Assembly: GCF_009498035.1 (NCBI RefSeq)
Contig: NZ_CP034550.1
Coordinates: 8,184,001 to 8,248,000, forward strand
DNA length: 64,000 bases
Source: Saccharothrix syringae
GTDB taxonomy: Bacteria > Actinomycetota > Actinomycetes > Mycobacteriales > Pseudonocardiaceae
Direction: 5' to 3'
In this document: piece after piece, positions 27,763-36,936 of the stretch
Position numbering within the stretch: the first letter of the stretch is position 1
Layout: each line of letters begins with the position of its first letter
The notes under the pieces: generated by a model
The model's database searches: none
Seen by the model: only the letters and a program-made list of their open reading frames with translations
What the model was told of the DNA's origin: nothing
Program-made: the position numbers and the translations under genes

Positions 27763-29256
27763 GTGGACGACGTGGCCGGGTGGGTGCGGGCCCACGATGC
27801 GGAACTGCTGGCCGAACTCGCCGCCTGGGTGGCGCAGCCCAGCGTCAGCAGCACCGGCGAGGGCATGGCCGGGGCCGCCGCCCACGGGGCGGAGCTGTTG
27901 CGCCGCAGCGGCCTGGCACCCGAGGTGGTGCCCACGGGCGGGTGGCCCACCCTGATCGGCACCGCCCCCGGCCCGCCGGGCGCGCCGCACGTGCTGGTCT
28001 ACGGCCACTACGACGTGCAGCCGCCGGGCCCGCTGCACGAGTGGGCCAGCCCGCCGTTCACCCCGGACTTCCGCGACGGCCGCGTCTACGGTCGCGGCAC
28101 GGGCGACAACAAGGGCCAGCACCTTGCGCAGCTGCTGGCCCTGCGGGCGTTGCGCGAGCTGACCGGCCGCCTGCCGTGCCGGGTGACGGTGCTGCTCGAC
28201 GGCGAGGAGGAGGTCGGCAGCCCGCACCTGCCGGCGGTGGTGCGGCAGCGCGTCGCGGCCGACCCGCCCGACCTGGTGCTGTGGAGCGACGGCCCGGTGC
28301 ACGAGTCCGGGCGGCCCTCGGTGGTGCTCGGGGTGCGCGGCGTGCTGGCGTTCGAGCTGCGCGCCCGCGGCGCGTCCGCCGTGCTGCACTCCGGCAACTG
28401 GGGCGGCATCGCCCCGAACCCGGCGTGGCGGCTGGTGCACGCGCTGGCCACCATGCGCGCCCCCGACGGCCGGGTGCTGGTCGAGGGCTTCGCCGACGGC
28501 GTCGAGCCGCCGAGCCCCGGTGAGCGGGCGGCGCTGGACCGGCTGCCGGTGGAGCTGTCCGCCGTGCTCGCCGACATCGGCGCGAGCGCGCCGGAACCAC
28601 CCGTCGACCGCGGTTTCGCCGACCGGCTGGTCGCGCCCACGTTCACCATCAACTCCCTGAGCTGCGAGGACACCCCCGAGCACCGGACGGTGATCCCGAA
28701 CGTGGCGGTGGCGCGGTGCGACGTGCGGCTGGTGGGCGGGCAGCGCGGCGACCGGGTGCTGGCGGCGCTGCGGGCGCACCTGGCCGTGCACGCGCCCGAC
28801 GTGGAGCTGGTCGCGGGTGCGACCGTGGAGCCGTCCCGGACGCTGCCGGAGAGCCGGTGGACCGAGGCGGTGCTGGCGGGCGCGGCGGCCGGGTTGGGCG
28901 AGCCGCCGGTGCTCGTGCCCGCGCTGGGCGGCAGCCTGCCGATCGCCGCGTTCACCGACGGGCTGGGCGTGCCGTGCTACGGCCTGCCGCTGGCCAACGT
29001 CGACGAGCGCAACCACGCGCCGAACGAGAACCTGGAGCTGCGGTGGTTCCGGCGCGGCGTGGTCGCGGCCGCGGCGGTGCACCGGGCGATCGCGGCGGCC
29101 GGCCTGGAGGAGGCCCGGCGGGAGGCGGCCCGGGAGGAGGCGGCCCGGCGCGAGACGCCCCAGAGGAAAGCGTCCCAGCAGGGAGCGTCCCAACGCGACA
29201 CACCCCAACACGACACACCCCAACACGAGACACCCCCGCGCGAGGCCGCCCAGTGA
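27763..29256 (+). CDS. M20 family dipeptidase-type metallopeptidase
   Basis: This 497-residue M20 peptidase has H82 and D84 (GHYDVQPPG), bridging D115 (GTGDNKG), the catalytic/ligand Glu pair within DGEEEVG (147-152) and the late ERNHAPNE ligand. This set matches dipeptidases and carnosinase-like enzymes acting on short peptides. The GTG at 27763 follows a G-rich ribosome binding site. The last 45 residues are a five-residue repeat rich in Glu, Pro, Gln, Arg and Ala, encoded by nine 15-bp units; they lie beyond the fold and are probably disordered. The stop overlaps the start of the S9 peptidase, and the pair looks like a peptide-scavenging unit under the ArsR-like regulator. Confidence 0.93.
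   Translation: MDDVAGWVRAHDAELLAELAAWVAQPSVSSTGEGMAGAAAHGAELLRRSGLAPEVVPTGGWPTLIGTAPGPPGAPHVLVYGHYDVQPPGPLHEWASPPFTPDFRDGRVYGRGTGDNKGQHLAQLLALRALRELTGRLPCRVTVLLDGEEEVGSPHLPAVVRQRVAADPPDLVLWSDGPVHESGRPSVVLGVRGVLAFELRARGASAVLHSGNWGGIAPNPAWRLVHALATMRAPDGRVLVEGFADGVEPPSPGERAALDRLPVELSAVLADIGASAPEPPVDRGFADRLVAPTFTINSLSCEDTPEHRTVIPNVAVARCDVRLVGGQRGDRVLAALRAHLAVHAPDVELVAGATVEPSRTLPESRWTEAVLAGAAAGLGEPPVLVPALGGSLPIAAFTDGLGVPCYGLPLANVDERNHAPNENLELRWFRRGVVAAAAVHRAIAAAGLEEARREAAREEAARRETPQRKASQQGASQRDTPQHDTPQHETPPREAAQ
29122..29256 (+). repeat. 15-bp x 9 in-frame tandem array ending at the M20 stop codon
   Basis: Nine consecutive 15-mers from GAGGCGGCCCGGGAG (29122) through two identical GACACACCCCAACAC units (29197-29226) end exactly at the TGA. 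Each encodes a pentapeptide. The last unit also carries the GTG start of the next gene. Confidence 0.9.
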
Positions 29257-31082
29257 GCTGGACCGACTTCGAGCTGCTGACCGGCGCGGAACCCGAACCG
29301 GGCGGCACGCGCGTGGCGTACGTGAGCGACCTGACCGGCCGACCGCAGCCGTGGGTGCTCGACGACGGCGTGGCCCGCCCGCTGGAGGTGCCCGGCTCGG
29401 TCGGCCGCTGCACGTGGCGGCCGGACGGCGCGCGGCTGCTGGTGCTCACCGACCCCGACGGCGGCGAGGACCACCGGCTGGCCGAGGTGGACCCGGGCAC
29501 CGGCGCGGTGACGTGGCTGGTCGCCCGGGAGGGCGTGCGGTGCGAGATCGGCACGCCGTACGGCACCACCGGGCAGCCCTACAGCCCGGACGGCACCCTG
29601 CTCGCCTACGCGGACAACGCCCGCGACCGCACGGTCTTCGACGTGCTGGTGCGCGACCTGCGGACCGGCGAGGAGCGGATCGCCCTGCGCGGCGACGACC
29701 GGTACCTGCCGATGGGCTTCTCCCCCGACGGCCGGCTGCTGCTGGTGCTGCGGCTGCACCAGCAGTCCGACCAGGACCTGTTCACCGTCGACCTCGGCGG
29801 TGGCGCGGTGCGGCGGCTGACCCCCGCCACCGGTCCGGCGAAGTACCACCCGGTGGCCTGGCTGCCCGACTCGTCCGGCGTCTACGCGTGCGCCACCGCG
29901 GACCGGGACTTCCTCGGCCTGGCGGTCATCCCCCTCGACGGCACCCCCACCTGGCTCGACACCCCCGACCACGACGTCGAGGGCGCCGCGCTCTCCCCGG
30001 ACGGCAAGCGCTTGGCGTGGGGCGTGAACGAGGGCGGTTTCACGCGGCTGCGCTGGGCCGGGGTGGGCGGCCCGCCGGCGGACGTGACGTGCCTGCCGCG
30101 CGGGGTGGCGGTGACCGAGTTCGGCATGGGCGGGTTCGCGCCCCGGTTCACCGCCGCCGGCGAACTGCTGGTGCAGCTCGGCCGCCCGGACGGGGCGACG
30201 GACCTGTTCCTGGTGGACCTGCCGCGCGACGAGGCGCGGCAGCTCACCGACTGCGGCGCGCGGCTGCCCGGCCCGGTGGTGCCGCCGGAGGTCGTGCACG
30301 CGGACGGCCGGGGCGCGTCCCCGGCGTTCGCGGACGACCACCGCGTCCCCTGCCTGCTCTACCGCCCGCCGGCGGCCGACGCGACCGCACCCGCACCCGT
30401 GGTGGTGACCGTCCACGGTGGCCCGGAGGCGCAGGCGCTGCCGGTGTTCGACCCGCTGGTGCAGTCGCTGCTGGCCGCGGGCATCGGCGTGCTGGCGCCG
30501 AACATCCGCGGCTCGTCCGGGTACGGCATGCGCTACCAGCGCGCGATCTACCGGGACTGGGGCGGCGGCGACCTGGCCGACCTGGAGGCCGCGGTCCGGC
30601 TGCTGGACGAGGTGCCGTGGGCGGACACCGCGCGGCTGGGCGTGCACGGCGCGTCGTACGGCGGGTTCGCCGCGCTGTCCTGCCTGACCAGGCTGCCGCA
30701 CCTGTGGCGGGCCGGGGTGAGCGAGTGCGGCCCGTCCGACCTCGTCGGCGACATCCGGTCGTTCCCGCCGACCTGGCGGCGGCGGGCGGTCGAGTGGATC
30801 GGCGACCCCGACGACCCGGCCGAGGCGGCAGTGCTCACCGGGCGCAGCCCGCTGGCCCACGCCCACCGGCTGACCGCCCCGGTGCTGATCATGCACGGGC
30901 TCAACGACACGCGGGTGGACCCGGCCGAGTCCGAGCGGATGTACCGCAGGCTGCGCGAGCTGGGCAGACCAGCGGAACTGGTGCTGCACCCCGGCGTCGG
31001 GCACGACGTGGACCGGGAAGGGCTCGCCCGGACCGCGGAGCTGGTCGTCACCTGGTTCGCGGAGCGGTTGGCGGGCGCATAG
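29253..31082 (+). CDS. S9 family prolyl oligopeptidase / acylaminoacyl-peptidase-like
   Basis: This 609-residue serine peptidase has an N-terminal beta-propeller (repeated SPDG-type strands to about residue 360) and a C-terminal alpha/beta hydrolase domain. Triad: S468 in GASYGG, D552 in LNDTRVD, H584 in GVGHD. HGGPEAQ near residue 390 supplies the oxyanion region. There is no signal peptide, so it acts in the cytosol on short peptides. The GTG start overlaps the M20 stop (GTGA), so the two peptidases are translationally coupled. Confidence 0.94.
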   Translation: MSWTDFELLTGAEPEPGGTRVAYVSDLTGRPQPWVLDDGVARPLEVPGSVGRCTWRPDGARLLVLTDPDGGEDHRLAEVDPGTGAVTWLVAREGVRCEIGTPYGTTGQPYSPDGTLLAYADNARDRTVFDVLVRDLRTGEERIALRGDDRYLPMGFSPDGRLLLVLRLHQQSDQDLFTVDLGGGAVRRLTPATGPAKYHPVAWLPDSSGVYACATADRDFLGLAVIPLDGTPTWLDTPDHDVEGAALSPDGKRLAWGVNEGGFTRLRWAGVGGPPADVTCLPRGVAVTEFGMGGFAPRFTAAGELLVQLGRPDGATDLFLVDLPRDEARQLTDCGARLPGPVVPPEVVHADGRGASPAFADDHRVPCLLYRPPAADATAPAPVVVTVHGGPEAQALPVFDPLVQSLLAAGIGVLAPNIRGSSGYGMRYQRAIYRDWGGGDLADLEAAVRLLDEVPWADTARLGVHGASYGGFAALSCLTRLPHLWRAGVSECGPSDLVGDIRSFPPTWRRRAVEWIGDPDDPAEAAVLTGRSPLAHAHRLTAPVLIMHGLNDTRVDPAESERMYRRLRELGRPAELVLHPGVGHDVDREGLARTAELVVTWFAERLAGA

Positions 31083-31127
31083 GGGATGCACAGCCCGCGC
31101 ACAGGCCGCGCGGTCAGGGTGGGTGCC

Positions 31128-31922
31128 ATGACCCCGATCCACGACCGCGGACTCGCCTTCGACCTCGCCACGCTGACCCGCAGGCGGGCCCTGACGCTGC
31201 TCGGCGGCGCGGGCCTGGCCTCGCTGACCGCGTGCGGCACCGGCGGCACGCTCAGCACCACGGGCAACACCACCACGACGACCGCCGCCGCCGAGTGCGG
31301 TGACGTGGTCCCGGAGGAGACCGCGGGCCCCTACCCCGGCGACGGCTCCAACGGCCCGAACGTGCTCACCCGGTCCGGCATCGTGCGCGGTGACATCCGC
31401 ACCAGCTTCGGCACCGGGTCCCGCACCGCCGAGGGCGTGCCGCTGCGCATCGAGCTGACCGTGCTGGACACCGGCTCCGGCTGCGCGCCGTACGCGGGCG
31501 CGGCGGTGTACCTGTGGCACTGCGACATCGACGGCAGGTACTCGCTGTACTCCGACGGGCTGACCGGCGAGAACTACCTGCGCGGCGTGCAGGAGGCCGA
31601 CTCCGCCGGCAACCTCGCCTTCACCAGCATCTTCCCCGCCGCCTACTCCGGGCGGTGGCCGCACGTCCACTTCGAGGTCTACCCGAGCCTGGCCGAGGCG
31701 ACCAGGGCCGGCACGAAGATCACCACCACCCAGCTCGCCCTGCCCGAGCAGGTGTGCAGGACCGTCTACGGCACCACCGGGTACGTGCAGAGCGTGCGCA
31801 ACCTGGCGCAGACGTCGCTGGACCGCGACATGGTGTTCCGCGACGGGCACGACGAGCAGCTGGCCGACGTGACCGGCGACGTGACGAGCGGGTACACCGC
31901 CGCGCTCACCGTCCGCGTCTGA
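31128..31922 (+). CDS. Tat-exported intradiol-dioxygenase-like lipoprotein
   Basis: This 264-residue protein has a twin-arginine signal (RRR at 18-20), a hydrophobic stretch and a lipobox ending at C36 (LTAC), then a Thr-rich linker and a protocatechuate 3,4-dioxygenase-like domain. EETAGPYPGDGSNGPN, YLWHCDIDGRYSLY and the HVH pair (H179, H181) in GRWPHVHFEV are typical, and the Tyr/Tyr/His/His iron ligands seem present. Secreted members are common in actinobacteria with unclear substrates; they may act on lignin-like or host aromatics outside the cell. The ATG at 31128 gives a normal Tat leader; an upstream ATG at 31086 is possible. Confidence 0.9.
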   Translation: MTPIHDRGLAFDLATLTRRRALTLLGGAGLASLTACGTGGTLSTTGNTTTTTAAAECGDVVPEETAGPYPGDGSNGPNVLTRSGIVRGDIRTSFGTGSRTAEGVPLRIELTVLDTGSGCAPYAGAAVYLWHCDIDGRYSLYSDGLTGENYLRGVQEADSAGNLAFTSIFPAAYSGRWPHVHFEVYPSLAEATRAGTKITTTQLALPEQVCRTVYGTTGYVQSVRNLAQTSLDRDMVFRDGHDEQLADVTGDVTSGYTAALTVRV

Positions 31923-31939
31923 CCCGGTCCGGCGCCGGG

Positions 31940-32938
31940 TCAGGTCAGGGCCAGCACGAGGTGCCCTGCCACCAGCAGGCCGCAGGTCACCACGTGCGCG
32001 ACCGGGTTCTGCGCCAGCAGTGCGACGAACTCGCGCAGGAAGGCGCTGGGCAGGAAGTACCACGCCGTGGGCGCGCCGATGATCTGCATGCGCAACCGCA
32101 GCCCCCGCGCGAGGACGGCGGCGCGGAACACGTGGAAGTTGTTGGTCACCGCCACCGCGCGCCCCGACCGGCCGCGCTCGGCCAGCAGCTCGGCGCTGTA
32201 GCCGAGGTTCTGCCGCGTGGTGGTGGCCCGGTCCTCCAGCACCACCGCCTCCTCGGGCACCCCGCGCCGCACCAGGTAGTCGCGCATGGCCACGGCCTCC
32301 GGCACGGCCTCGTCGGACCCCTGGCCGCCGGAGACCACGACCAGCGGCTCGCGCCCCGCGCCGACCTCCCGCCGGTACAGGCGCAGCGCCCGGTCGAGCC
32401 GGTTCGCCAGCAGCGGCGGCACGCGGTCCCCGATCAGCCCGGCCCCGAGCACCACGATCGCGTCGAACCCGCTCCGCCTGCCGACGCTGCCGTAGACCAC
32501 CGAGTACAGCAGGAGGCTGACGAACAGGAACGCCACGTAGGCCGCGACGACCAGCAGCGCGCCGATCACCGCGTCGACCAGCGGTCCGGTGCGGGCGGTG
32601 GCGAACGCGAAGGCGAAGCCCACGCCGAAGATCGCGAGCCCGGCGAGCAGCGAGAGGAGGTTCGCGAGCTTGAAGCCCTCGCGCTTGAGCATCAGCACGC
32701 CGTTGGCGATGAGGGCGACCGGCAGCACGAGCCCGAGCCCGACCAGCACGACCGCGAACGCGTACCCGGCCGCCACCTCCGCCCTCCCCTCCAGCGCGGC
32801 GGCGCGGAAGAGCAGCCAGAGCAGCAGGAGCACCAGGGTCACGCCGAGCCACACGGCGTTGGCCAGGCGCCTGCGGTCGCGGAGCACCCCGACCACGAAG
32901 AACAGGGCCGGGATGACGGCGGCGATGCCGAAGATCAT
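31940..32938 (-). CDS. YdcF/SanA-like DUF218 membrane protein
   Basis: This 332-residue protein has about five N-terminal membrane segments (residues 1-165), a DUF218 domain (IVVLGAGLIGDRVPPLLANRLDRAL, VVSGGQGSDE, TTRQNLGYSAELL, VTNNFHVFRA) and a last hydrophobic segment near residue 305-328. DUF218 proteins such as YdcF and SanA bind nucleotides or act in envelope maintenance; the exact reaction is unknown. It is monocistronic and convergent with the dioxygenase gene. Confidence 0.9.
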   Translation of the reverse strand: MIFGIAAVIPALFFVVGVLRDRRRLANAVWLGVTLVLLLLWLLFRAAALEGRAEVAAGYAFAVVLVGLGLVLPVALIANGVLMLKREGFKLANLLSLLAGLAIFGVGFAFAFATARTGPLVDAVIGALLVVAAYVAFLFVSLLLYSVVYGSVGRRSGFDAIVVLGAGLIGDRVPPLLANRLDRALRLYRREVGAGREPLVVVSGGQGSDEAVPEAVAMRDYLVRRGVPEEAVVLEDRATTTRQNLGYSAELLAERGRSGRAVAVTNNFHVFRAAVLARGLRLRMQIIGAPTAWYFLPSAFLREFVALLAQNPVAHVVTCGLLVAGHLVLALT

Positions 32939-33041
32939 GCCGCGAATCTAGTCGGTGGACGGGCGGGTTTGGGATCGCGGCGACGCGGGTACCAGGCTCG
33001 CAGCGCCTTGAGCAGACAGGGCGTTGAGGGTGGTGCTTGCG

Positions 33042-33458
33042 ATGAACACGACGAGACCGGCGGGCGGCGGTCTCGTCGGTGACGGCTTCGGCGGTGCCGG
33101 CTCCGACCCGGTGGTCGACGACGTCCTGTCGCCCGCCGAGGTCGATCGGTGGGTGCGGGCGGCAGGCGCCGACCTGGCCGAACGCCACACGACCGACTTC
33201 GGCCTGATCACGGCGGAGCTGATCGAGAACGCGCACCGGCACGCCGAGGGACCCTACCTGGTCAGCCTGCGGCGTCGGGGGCGCACGCTGCGCGTGGAGG
33301 TGCGGGACCACAGCCCGAGCCTGCTGCCGGTGCTGGGCAGGGCGGACACGCCGACTTCGGGCGGCGGCCTGGTGCTGGTCAACCGCCTGTCCTCGCACTG
33401 GGGCTTCGAGTGCCGGTACGAGCACAAGGTGGTCTGGGCGGAACTCCGGGCCGCTTGA
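33042..33458 (+). CDS. HATPase_c protein, anti-sigma/SpoIIAB-type ATP-binding
   Basis: This is a single-domain GHKL ATPase of 138 residues. The N-box is ELIENAHRHA, the G1 box VRDHSP, and the glycine loop SGGGLVLVNRLSSHWG. Such stand-alone proteins in actinobacteria are usually serine kinases of anti-sigma-factor antagonists (RsbW/SpoIIAB-like) or related switches. No partner anti-antagonist or sigma gene is adjacent. The start is ambiguous: GTG at 33024 or ATG at 33042, and I used the latter. Confidence 0.85.
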   Translation: MNTTRPAGGGLVGDGFGGAGSDPVVDDVLSPAEVDRWVRAAGADLAERHTTDFGLITAELIENAHRHAEGPYLVSLRRRGRTLRVEVRDHSPSLLPVLGRADTPTSGGGLVLVNRLSSHWGFECRYEHKVVWAELRAA

Positions 33459-33571
33459 CGCCAGGGCCGGGCGGCGAGACCCCGAGGCAGGCGGCGCGAG
33501 GCGGGGCAAGCCGGAGCGAGGCGAGCGCGGGCCGATCAAGCGCGACCCCGAGGCGGGCCCGGCCCTCCCCC

Positions 33572-34093
33572 TCAGGCAGTGGGCCGGGGCGCCGGCGCGG
33601 GGCTGTCCGCGCGCGGCGCGGGCGCGCCGCCGATCAACCGCCTCGCCTCGTCGGCCAAGTGCGCCGACACCAGCACCTCGTAACTCTCGGCCCGCATCCC
33701 CGCGACCGACGAGAAGTCCCGCCGCCCACCGGTCATCGCGTGCCCGGCCGCCCCCAGCACCGCCCCCAGCACCGCGCCGAACAACGCCCCGTAGAGCGCC
33801 AGCAACAAGCCGGACACCAGCGGGTTGATCCAGTTGAAAGCACCGAACAGCCACCCGAACAGGGCACCGATGATCGCACCCGACAGGGCCGACTGCCCGG
33901 CCGCGCGCAGCGTGGTCATCCGCCCGGTGACCTGCTCGACGCTGCTGAGCCCCCGCCCGACGATCGCGGTGTGCTCGACCGGGAACCCGGCGTCGGACAG
34001 CCGGTCGACCACGCGCTCGGCGTCCGCGTACTCCCGGAAGCCGCCGATCACCACGCGTCCCTCGCCGCCGGCCTGGTCGTGCGGTCGGGTCAT
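33572..34093 (-). CDS. General-stress-protein 17M-like membrane protein
   Basis: This 173-residue protein has an N-terminal ferredoxin-like segment (VVIGGFREYADAERVVDRLSDAGF, then HTAIVGRGLSSVEQVTGR) as in the YflT/general stress protein 17M family. A glycine-rich double membrane segment (about residues 72-115) and a short cytosolic end follow. The function is unknown; relatives rise under heat or general stress. ATG at 34093 is preceded by GGGAGGTGG, which rules out the longer frame. Confidence 0.82.
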   Translation of the reverse strand: MTRPHDQAGGEGRVVIGGFREYADAERVVDRLSDAGFPVEHTAIVGRGLSSVEQVTGRMTTLRAAGQSALSGAIIGALFGWLFGAFNWINPLVSGLLLALYGALFGAVLGAVLGAAGHAMTGGRRDFSSVAGMRAESYEVLVSAHLADEARRLIGGAPAPRADSPAPAPRPTA

Positions 34094-34164
34094 GGGAACC
34101 CACCTCCCTGTCGTCCCGGGGTGACTACCCACGACCCGACCGCACAAGCCCCACTTACGAGGGA

Positions 34165-35607
34165 TTACTCCAACACGAACGTGGCATCCGCCCGGCCGGC
34201 GGCGTCACTGACCGCTTCCAGGTTGACCACCGTGCCGTTGTGCCGGAGGTAGCGACCGGGGAAGTTCGAGGACTCGAACGACACCGCCGAGGCGTCGGCC
34301 AGCCCGGCGCGGCGGGTGAAGCTCGCGTCGGCCCGGAACACCGCCGAGCCGTCGTTGCGCTCCACCCACAGCTCGTAGTTGCGGTGCCGCAGGTAGTAGC
34401 CGGGGAAGTTGGTCGACTCCAGCGACACCGCGCCCGCGCCCGCGAGCCCCGCCACCACCCGGAACTGCGAGTCGGCCAGCGGGTTCACGTTCGCCTCCAC
34501 CCGCGCCCGGTACTCCCAGTGCCGGACGAACCGGTCGGGTTGGCTGTAGGACTTGAGCCGCACGGGCGTGGCGCCGTCGGCGACGGGGATGCCGAAGTTC
34601 GGCGTGCCGTCGGCGTTCCAGTAGACCTTCTGCACGCGGGTCCGGCGGTTGGGGTCGTTGAGCGGGTCGCCGGAGATGTCCCGGTAGTTGCGGTCGTGGT
34701 AGACCAGGATCTCGCTGCGCCCGTCCTCGGACGCGGTGAACGAGTTGTGGCCCGGCCCGTACTGGCCGGTCGCCGCGTTGCTCGCGAACACCGGCGTCGC
34801 CGACTTGGTCCACGACGCGGGGTTGAGCAGGTCCGCCGACGCGGACGCCGACAGCATCCCGAGGCAGTAGTTCGCGTCCGTGGCGCTGGCCGAGTAGGTC
34901 AGGAACACCCGGCCGTCGCGCTGGATCACCGCCGGGCCCTCGGCGACCTTGTAGCCGCGCGTCTCCCACGCCAGCGTCGGCACCACCAGCCGCGCGACCG
35001 CGCCGGTGACCTGCCACGGGTTGGCGCCCATCCGGGCCAGGTAGACGTTGGAGTTGGTGGAGATGCCCGGCTCGGCCTGCGCCCAGGTCAGGTACCGCAC
35101 CCCGTTGACCGCGAAGGTGGACATGTCGAGCGAGAAGGTGTCCCACGGCACGTTGACCCTGCCGCGCTCGGTCCACGTGCCGGTCAGCGGGTTGGCGCTG
35201 GAGTTCTCCAGCACGTAGGGCCGGATGCGCCACACGTCGTCGGCGCGCCCGGCGGCGAAGTAGACGTACCAGCGGCCGTTGATGAAGTGGATCTCCGGCG
35301 CCCAGATGTGCGCGCCCATCTCGCCGCTGGTGTGCCGCCGCCAGATCACCGACTCCGCCGCGGTGGCCAGGCCCTGGATCGTGGTGGCCCGGCGCAGCAC
35401 GATCCGGTCGTACTCCGGCGCGGTCGCGGTGAAGTAGTAGTAGCCGTCGGTGTGCTTGAAGATGTGCGGGTCGGCCCGCTGGTCGGCGATCGGGTTGGTG
35501 TACTGCACGGCGGGCGCGGCCTGCGCGGGCGCCACCACCAGGCCCGCCAACGCGGTCAGGAACGCGACGGCCAGTAGGACCAGCCGCCGTGGTGCGGTGC
35601 GGTTCAT
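34165..35607 (-). CDS. Secreted GH43 arabinofuranosidase with AbfB (CBM42) domain
   Basis: This is a 480-residue secreted glycoside hydrolase. Its signal peptide ends near residue 31 (APAQA). The GH43 five-bladed propeller has catalytic base D46 (RADPHIF), general acid E223 (VAEGPAV) and middle Asp in SLDMSTF. The AbfB arabinose-binding beta-trefoil is at about 335-480, with repeated NFPGxYLRH units. It should release L-arabinofuranosyl residues from arabinan or arabinoxylan. It is the last gene of the minus-strand GH43 operon, starting 11 bases after the second enzyme, with a GGAGCG ribosome binding site. Confidence 0.93.
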   Translation of the reverse strand: MNRTAPRRLVLLAVAFLTALAGLVVAPAQAAPAVQYTNPIADQRADPHIFKHTDGYYYFTATAPEYDRIVLRRATTIQGLATAAESVIWRRHTSGEMGAHIWAPEIHFINGRWYVYFAAGRADDVWRIRPYVLENSSANPLTGTWTERGRVNVPWDTFSLDMSTFAVNGVRYLTWAQAEPGISTNSNVYLARMGANPWQVTGAVARLVVPTLAWETRGYKVAEGPAVIQRDGRVFLTYSASATDANYCLGMLSASASADLLNPASWTKSATPVFASNAATGQYGPGHNSFTASEDGRSEILVYHDRNYRDISGDPLNDPNRRTRVQKVYWNADGTPNFGIPVADGATPVRLKSYSQPDRFVRHWEYRARVEANVNPLADSQFRVVAGLAGAGAVSLESTNFPGYYLRHRNYELWVERNDGSAVFRADASFTRRAGLADASAVSFESSNFPGRYLRHNGTVVNLEAVSDAAGRADATFVLE

Positions 35608-35618
35608 GTCGCTCCTGT

Positions 35619-36935
35619 TCAGGCGAGGGGTGTGGTGACGGTGAAGGAGGCGTCGCCCGCGAACGCGCCGTCGCCGGTCCTGAGGTCGAGCCGGACCTCG
35701 TAGTTGTAGTGGCGCAGGTAGCGGCCCGGGAAGTTGTACGACTCGAACGACGTGGTGCCGCCGCCCGCGAGCCCGGCCCGCCCGCAGAACGTGGCGTCGC
35801 CGCGGAACAGCGCCGACCCGTCGTCGGCGGCCAGCGTCAGGCGCATGTTGTTGTGCCGCAGGTAGGAGCCCGGGAAGTTGACCGACTGGAACGAGTAGCA
35901 GTTCGAGTTGGCCAGCCCCGCGACGATGGTGAACGTGGCGTCCGCGCGGTCGGTCGCGGTGCTGACCGGTTCGACGTAGGCGAGGTTGTTGCGGTGCCGC
36001 AGGTACCGGTCGGTGGCGTTGGCCGACCGCAGGGAGCGCTTCCCGGTGGCGACGGCGGTGCTGTCGCCGGCGTTCTCCCGCAGCACGGTGAAGTGCCGCG
36101 CGGTGCCGGACAGGCCAGGCAGCTCCACCTTGGCCCCGAAGGAGTTCAGGTTCGAGCTGTCGGCGTAGTAGTAGCGGCCCGCGCCGTACTGGTCGAAGTA
36201 GACGCGCCACCGGCCGTCGGGCAGCTGCACCACGGCCGGGCCCTCCAGGCCCGAGCCCCACCCGGCCCAGTTGCCGGTGCCGACGAACTGCCACGGGCCG
36301 TTGAGCGAGGTGGCGGTGGCGTGCTCGACGTACTTGGTGGTCTCGTTCTTGAGGAAGTTGTGGTAGGTCGAGCCGACCTTGACCAGGAAGCTGTCGATGT
36401 AGTTGGCCGGGATGCCCAGCGCGACCGGCGACGTCCACGCCGACAGGTCGGCGCTGGTGGCGGTGATCCGGTAGGGCCGGAACTGGCCGGCGGTGCCGGT
36501 GGTGGAGGCCGAGAAGACCACGTGCACGCTGCCGTCGGAGTCGCGGAACCACTCCGGCGCCCACGTGCTGCCGGTCGAGCCGTTGAGGCCCACGGTGACG
36601 TTGCGCAGGAACGTCCAGGTCGTGTAGTCCGCGCTGCGGGCGAACCCGATCGTGTCACCGGTCCACCCGGTGGTGTAAACGATGTAGTAGTAGCCGTCGG
36701 TGTGCCGGATGACGCTGGGGTCCCGGATCAGCCCCGACGGCGGCCGGTAGGCGTTGCCGCGCACCAGGGTGAAGTTCGTCGCGTTCGGCGAGTCGTAGAC
36801 GTACATGTTCGACTCGCTGCTGTTGGTGAACGCGGTCATCACGTAGTGCGGTGCGGGACCGGCGGCGTGCGCCGGTGGGGTGGCCAGCAGGGCGACGAGG
36901 AGGGCCGCGACCAGGGCGGCGAGGGGTTTGCGCAT
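35619..36935 (-). CDS. Second secreted GH43-like enzyme with AbfB domain
   Basis: This 438-residue secreted protein has a signal peptide (residues 1-25), a GH43/62-like propeller with base D72 (IRDPSVIRHTDGYYY) and acid E231 (GLEGPAV), and a C-terminal AbfB trefoil (residues 300-438) with NFPGSYLRH and NFPGRYLRH repeats. The propeller is distant from the neighbouring enzymes, so it has a different bond preference. The ATG comes just after the stop of a remnant ORF, and its ribosome binding site is weak, which suggests coupling to upstream translation. Confidence 0.9.
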   Translation of the reverse strand: MRKPLAALVAALLVALLATPPAHAAGPAPHYVMTAFTNSSESNMYVYDSPNATNFTLVRGNAYRPPSGLIRDPSVIRHTDGYYYIVYTTGWTGDTIGFARSADYTTWTFLRNVTVGLNGSTGSTWAPEWFRDSDGSVHVVFSASTTGTAGQFRPYRITATSADLSAWTSPVALGIPANYIDSFLVKVGSTYHNFLKNETTKYVEHATATSLNGPWQFVGTGNWAGWGSGLEGPAVVQLPDGRWRVYFDQYGAGRYYYADSSNLNSFGAKVELPGLSGTARHFTVLRENAGDSTAVATGKRSLRSANATDRYLRHRNNLAYVEPVSTATDRADATFTIVAGLANSNCYSFQSVNFPGSYLRHNNMRLTLAADDGSALFRGDATFCGRAGLAGGGTTSFESYNFPGRYLRHYNYEVRLDLRTGDGAFAGDASFTVTTPLA

Positions 36936-36936
36936 G

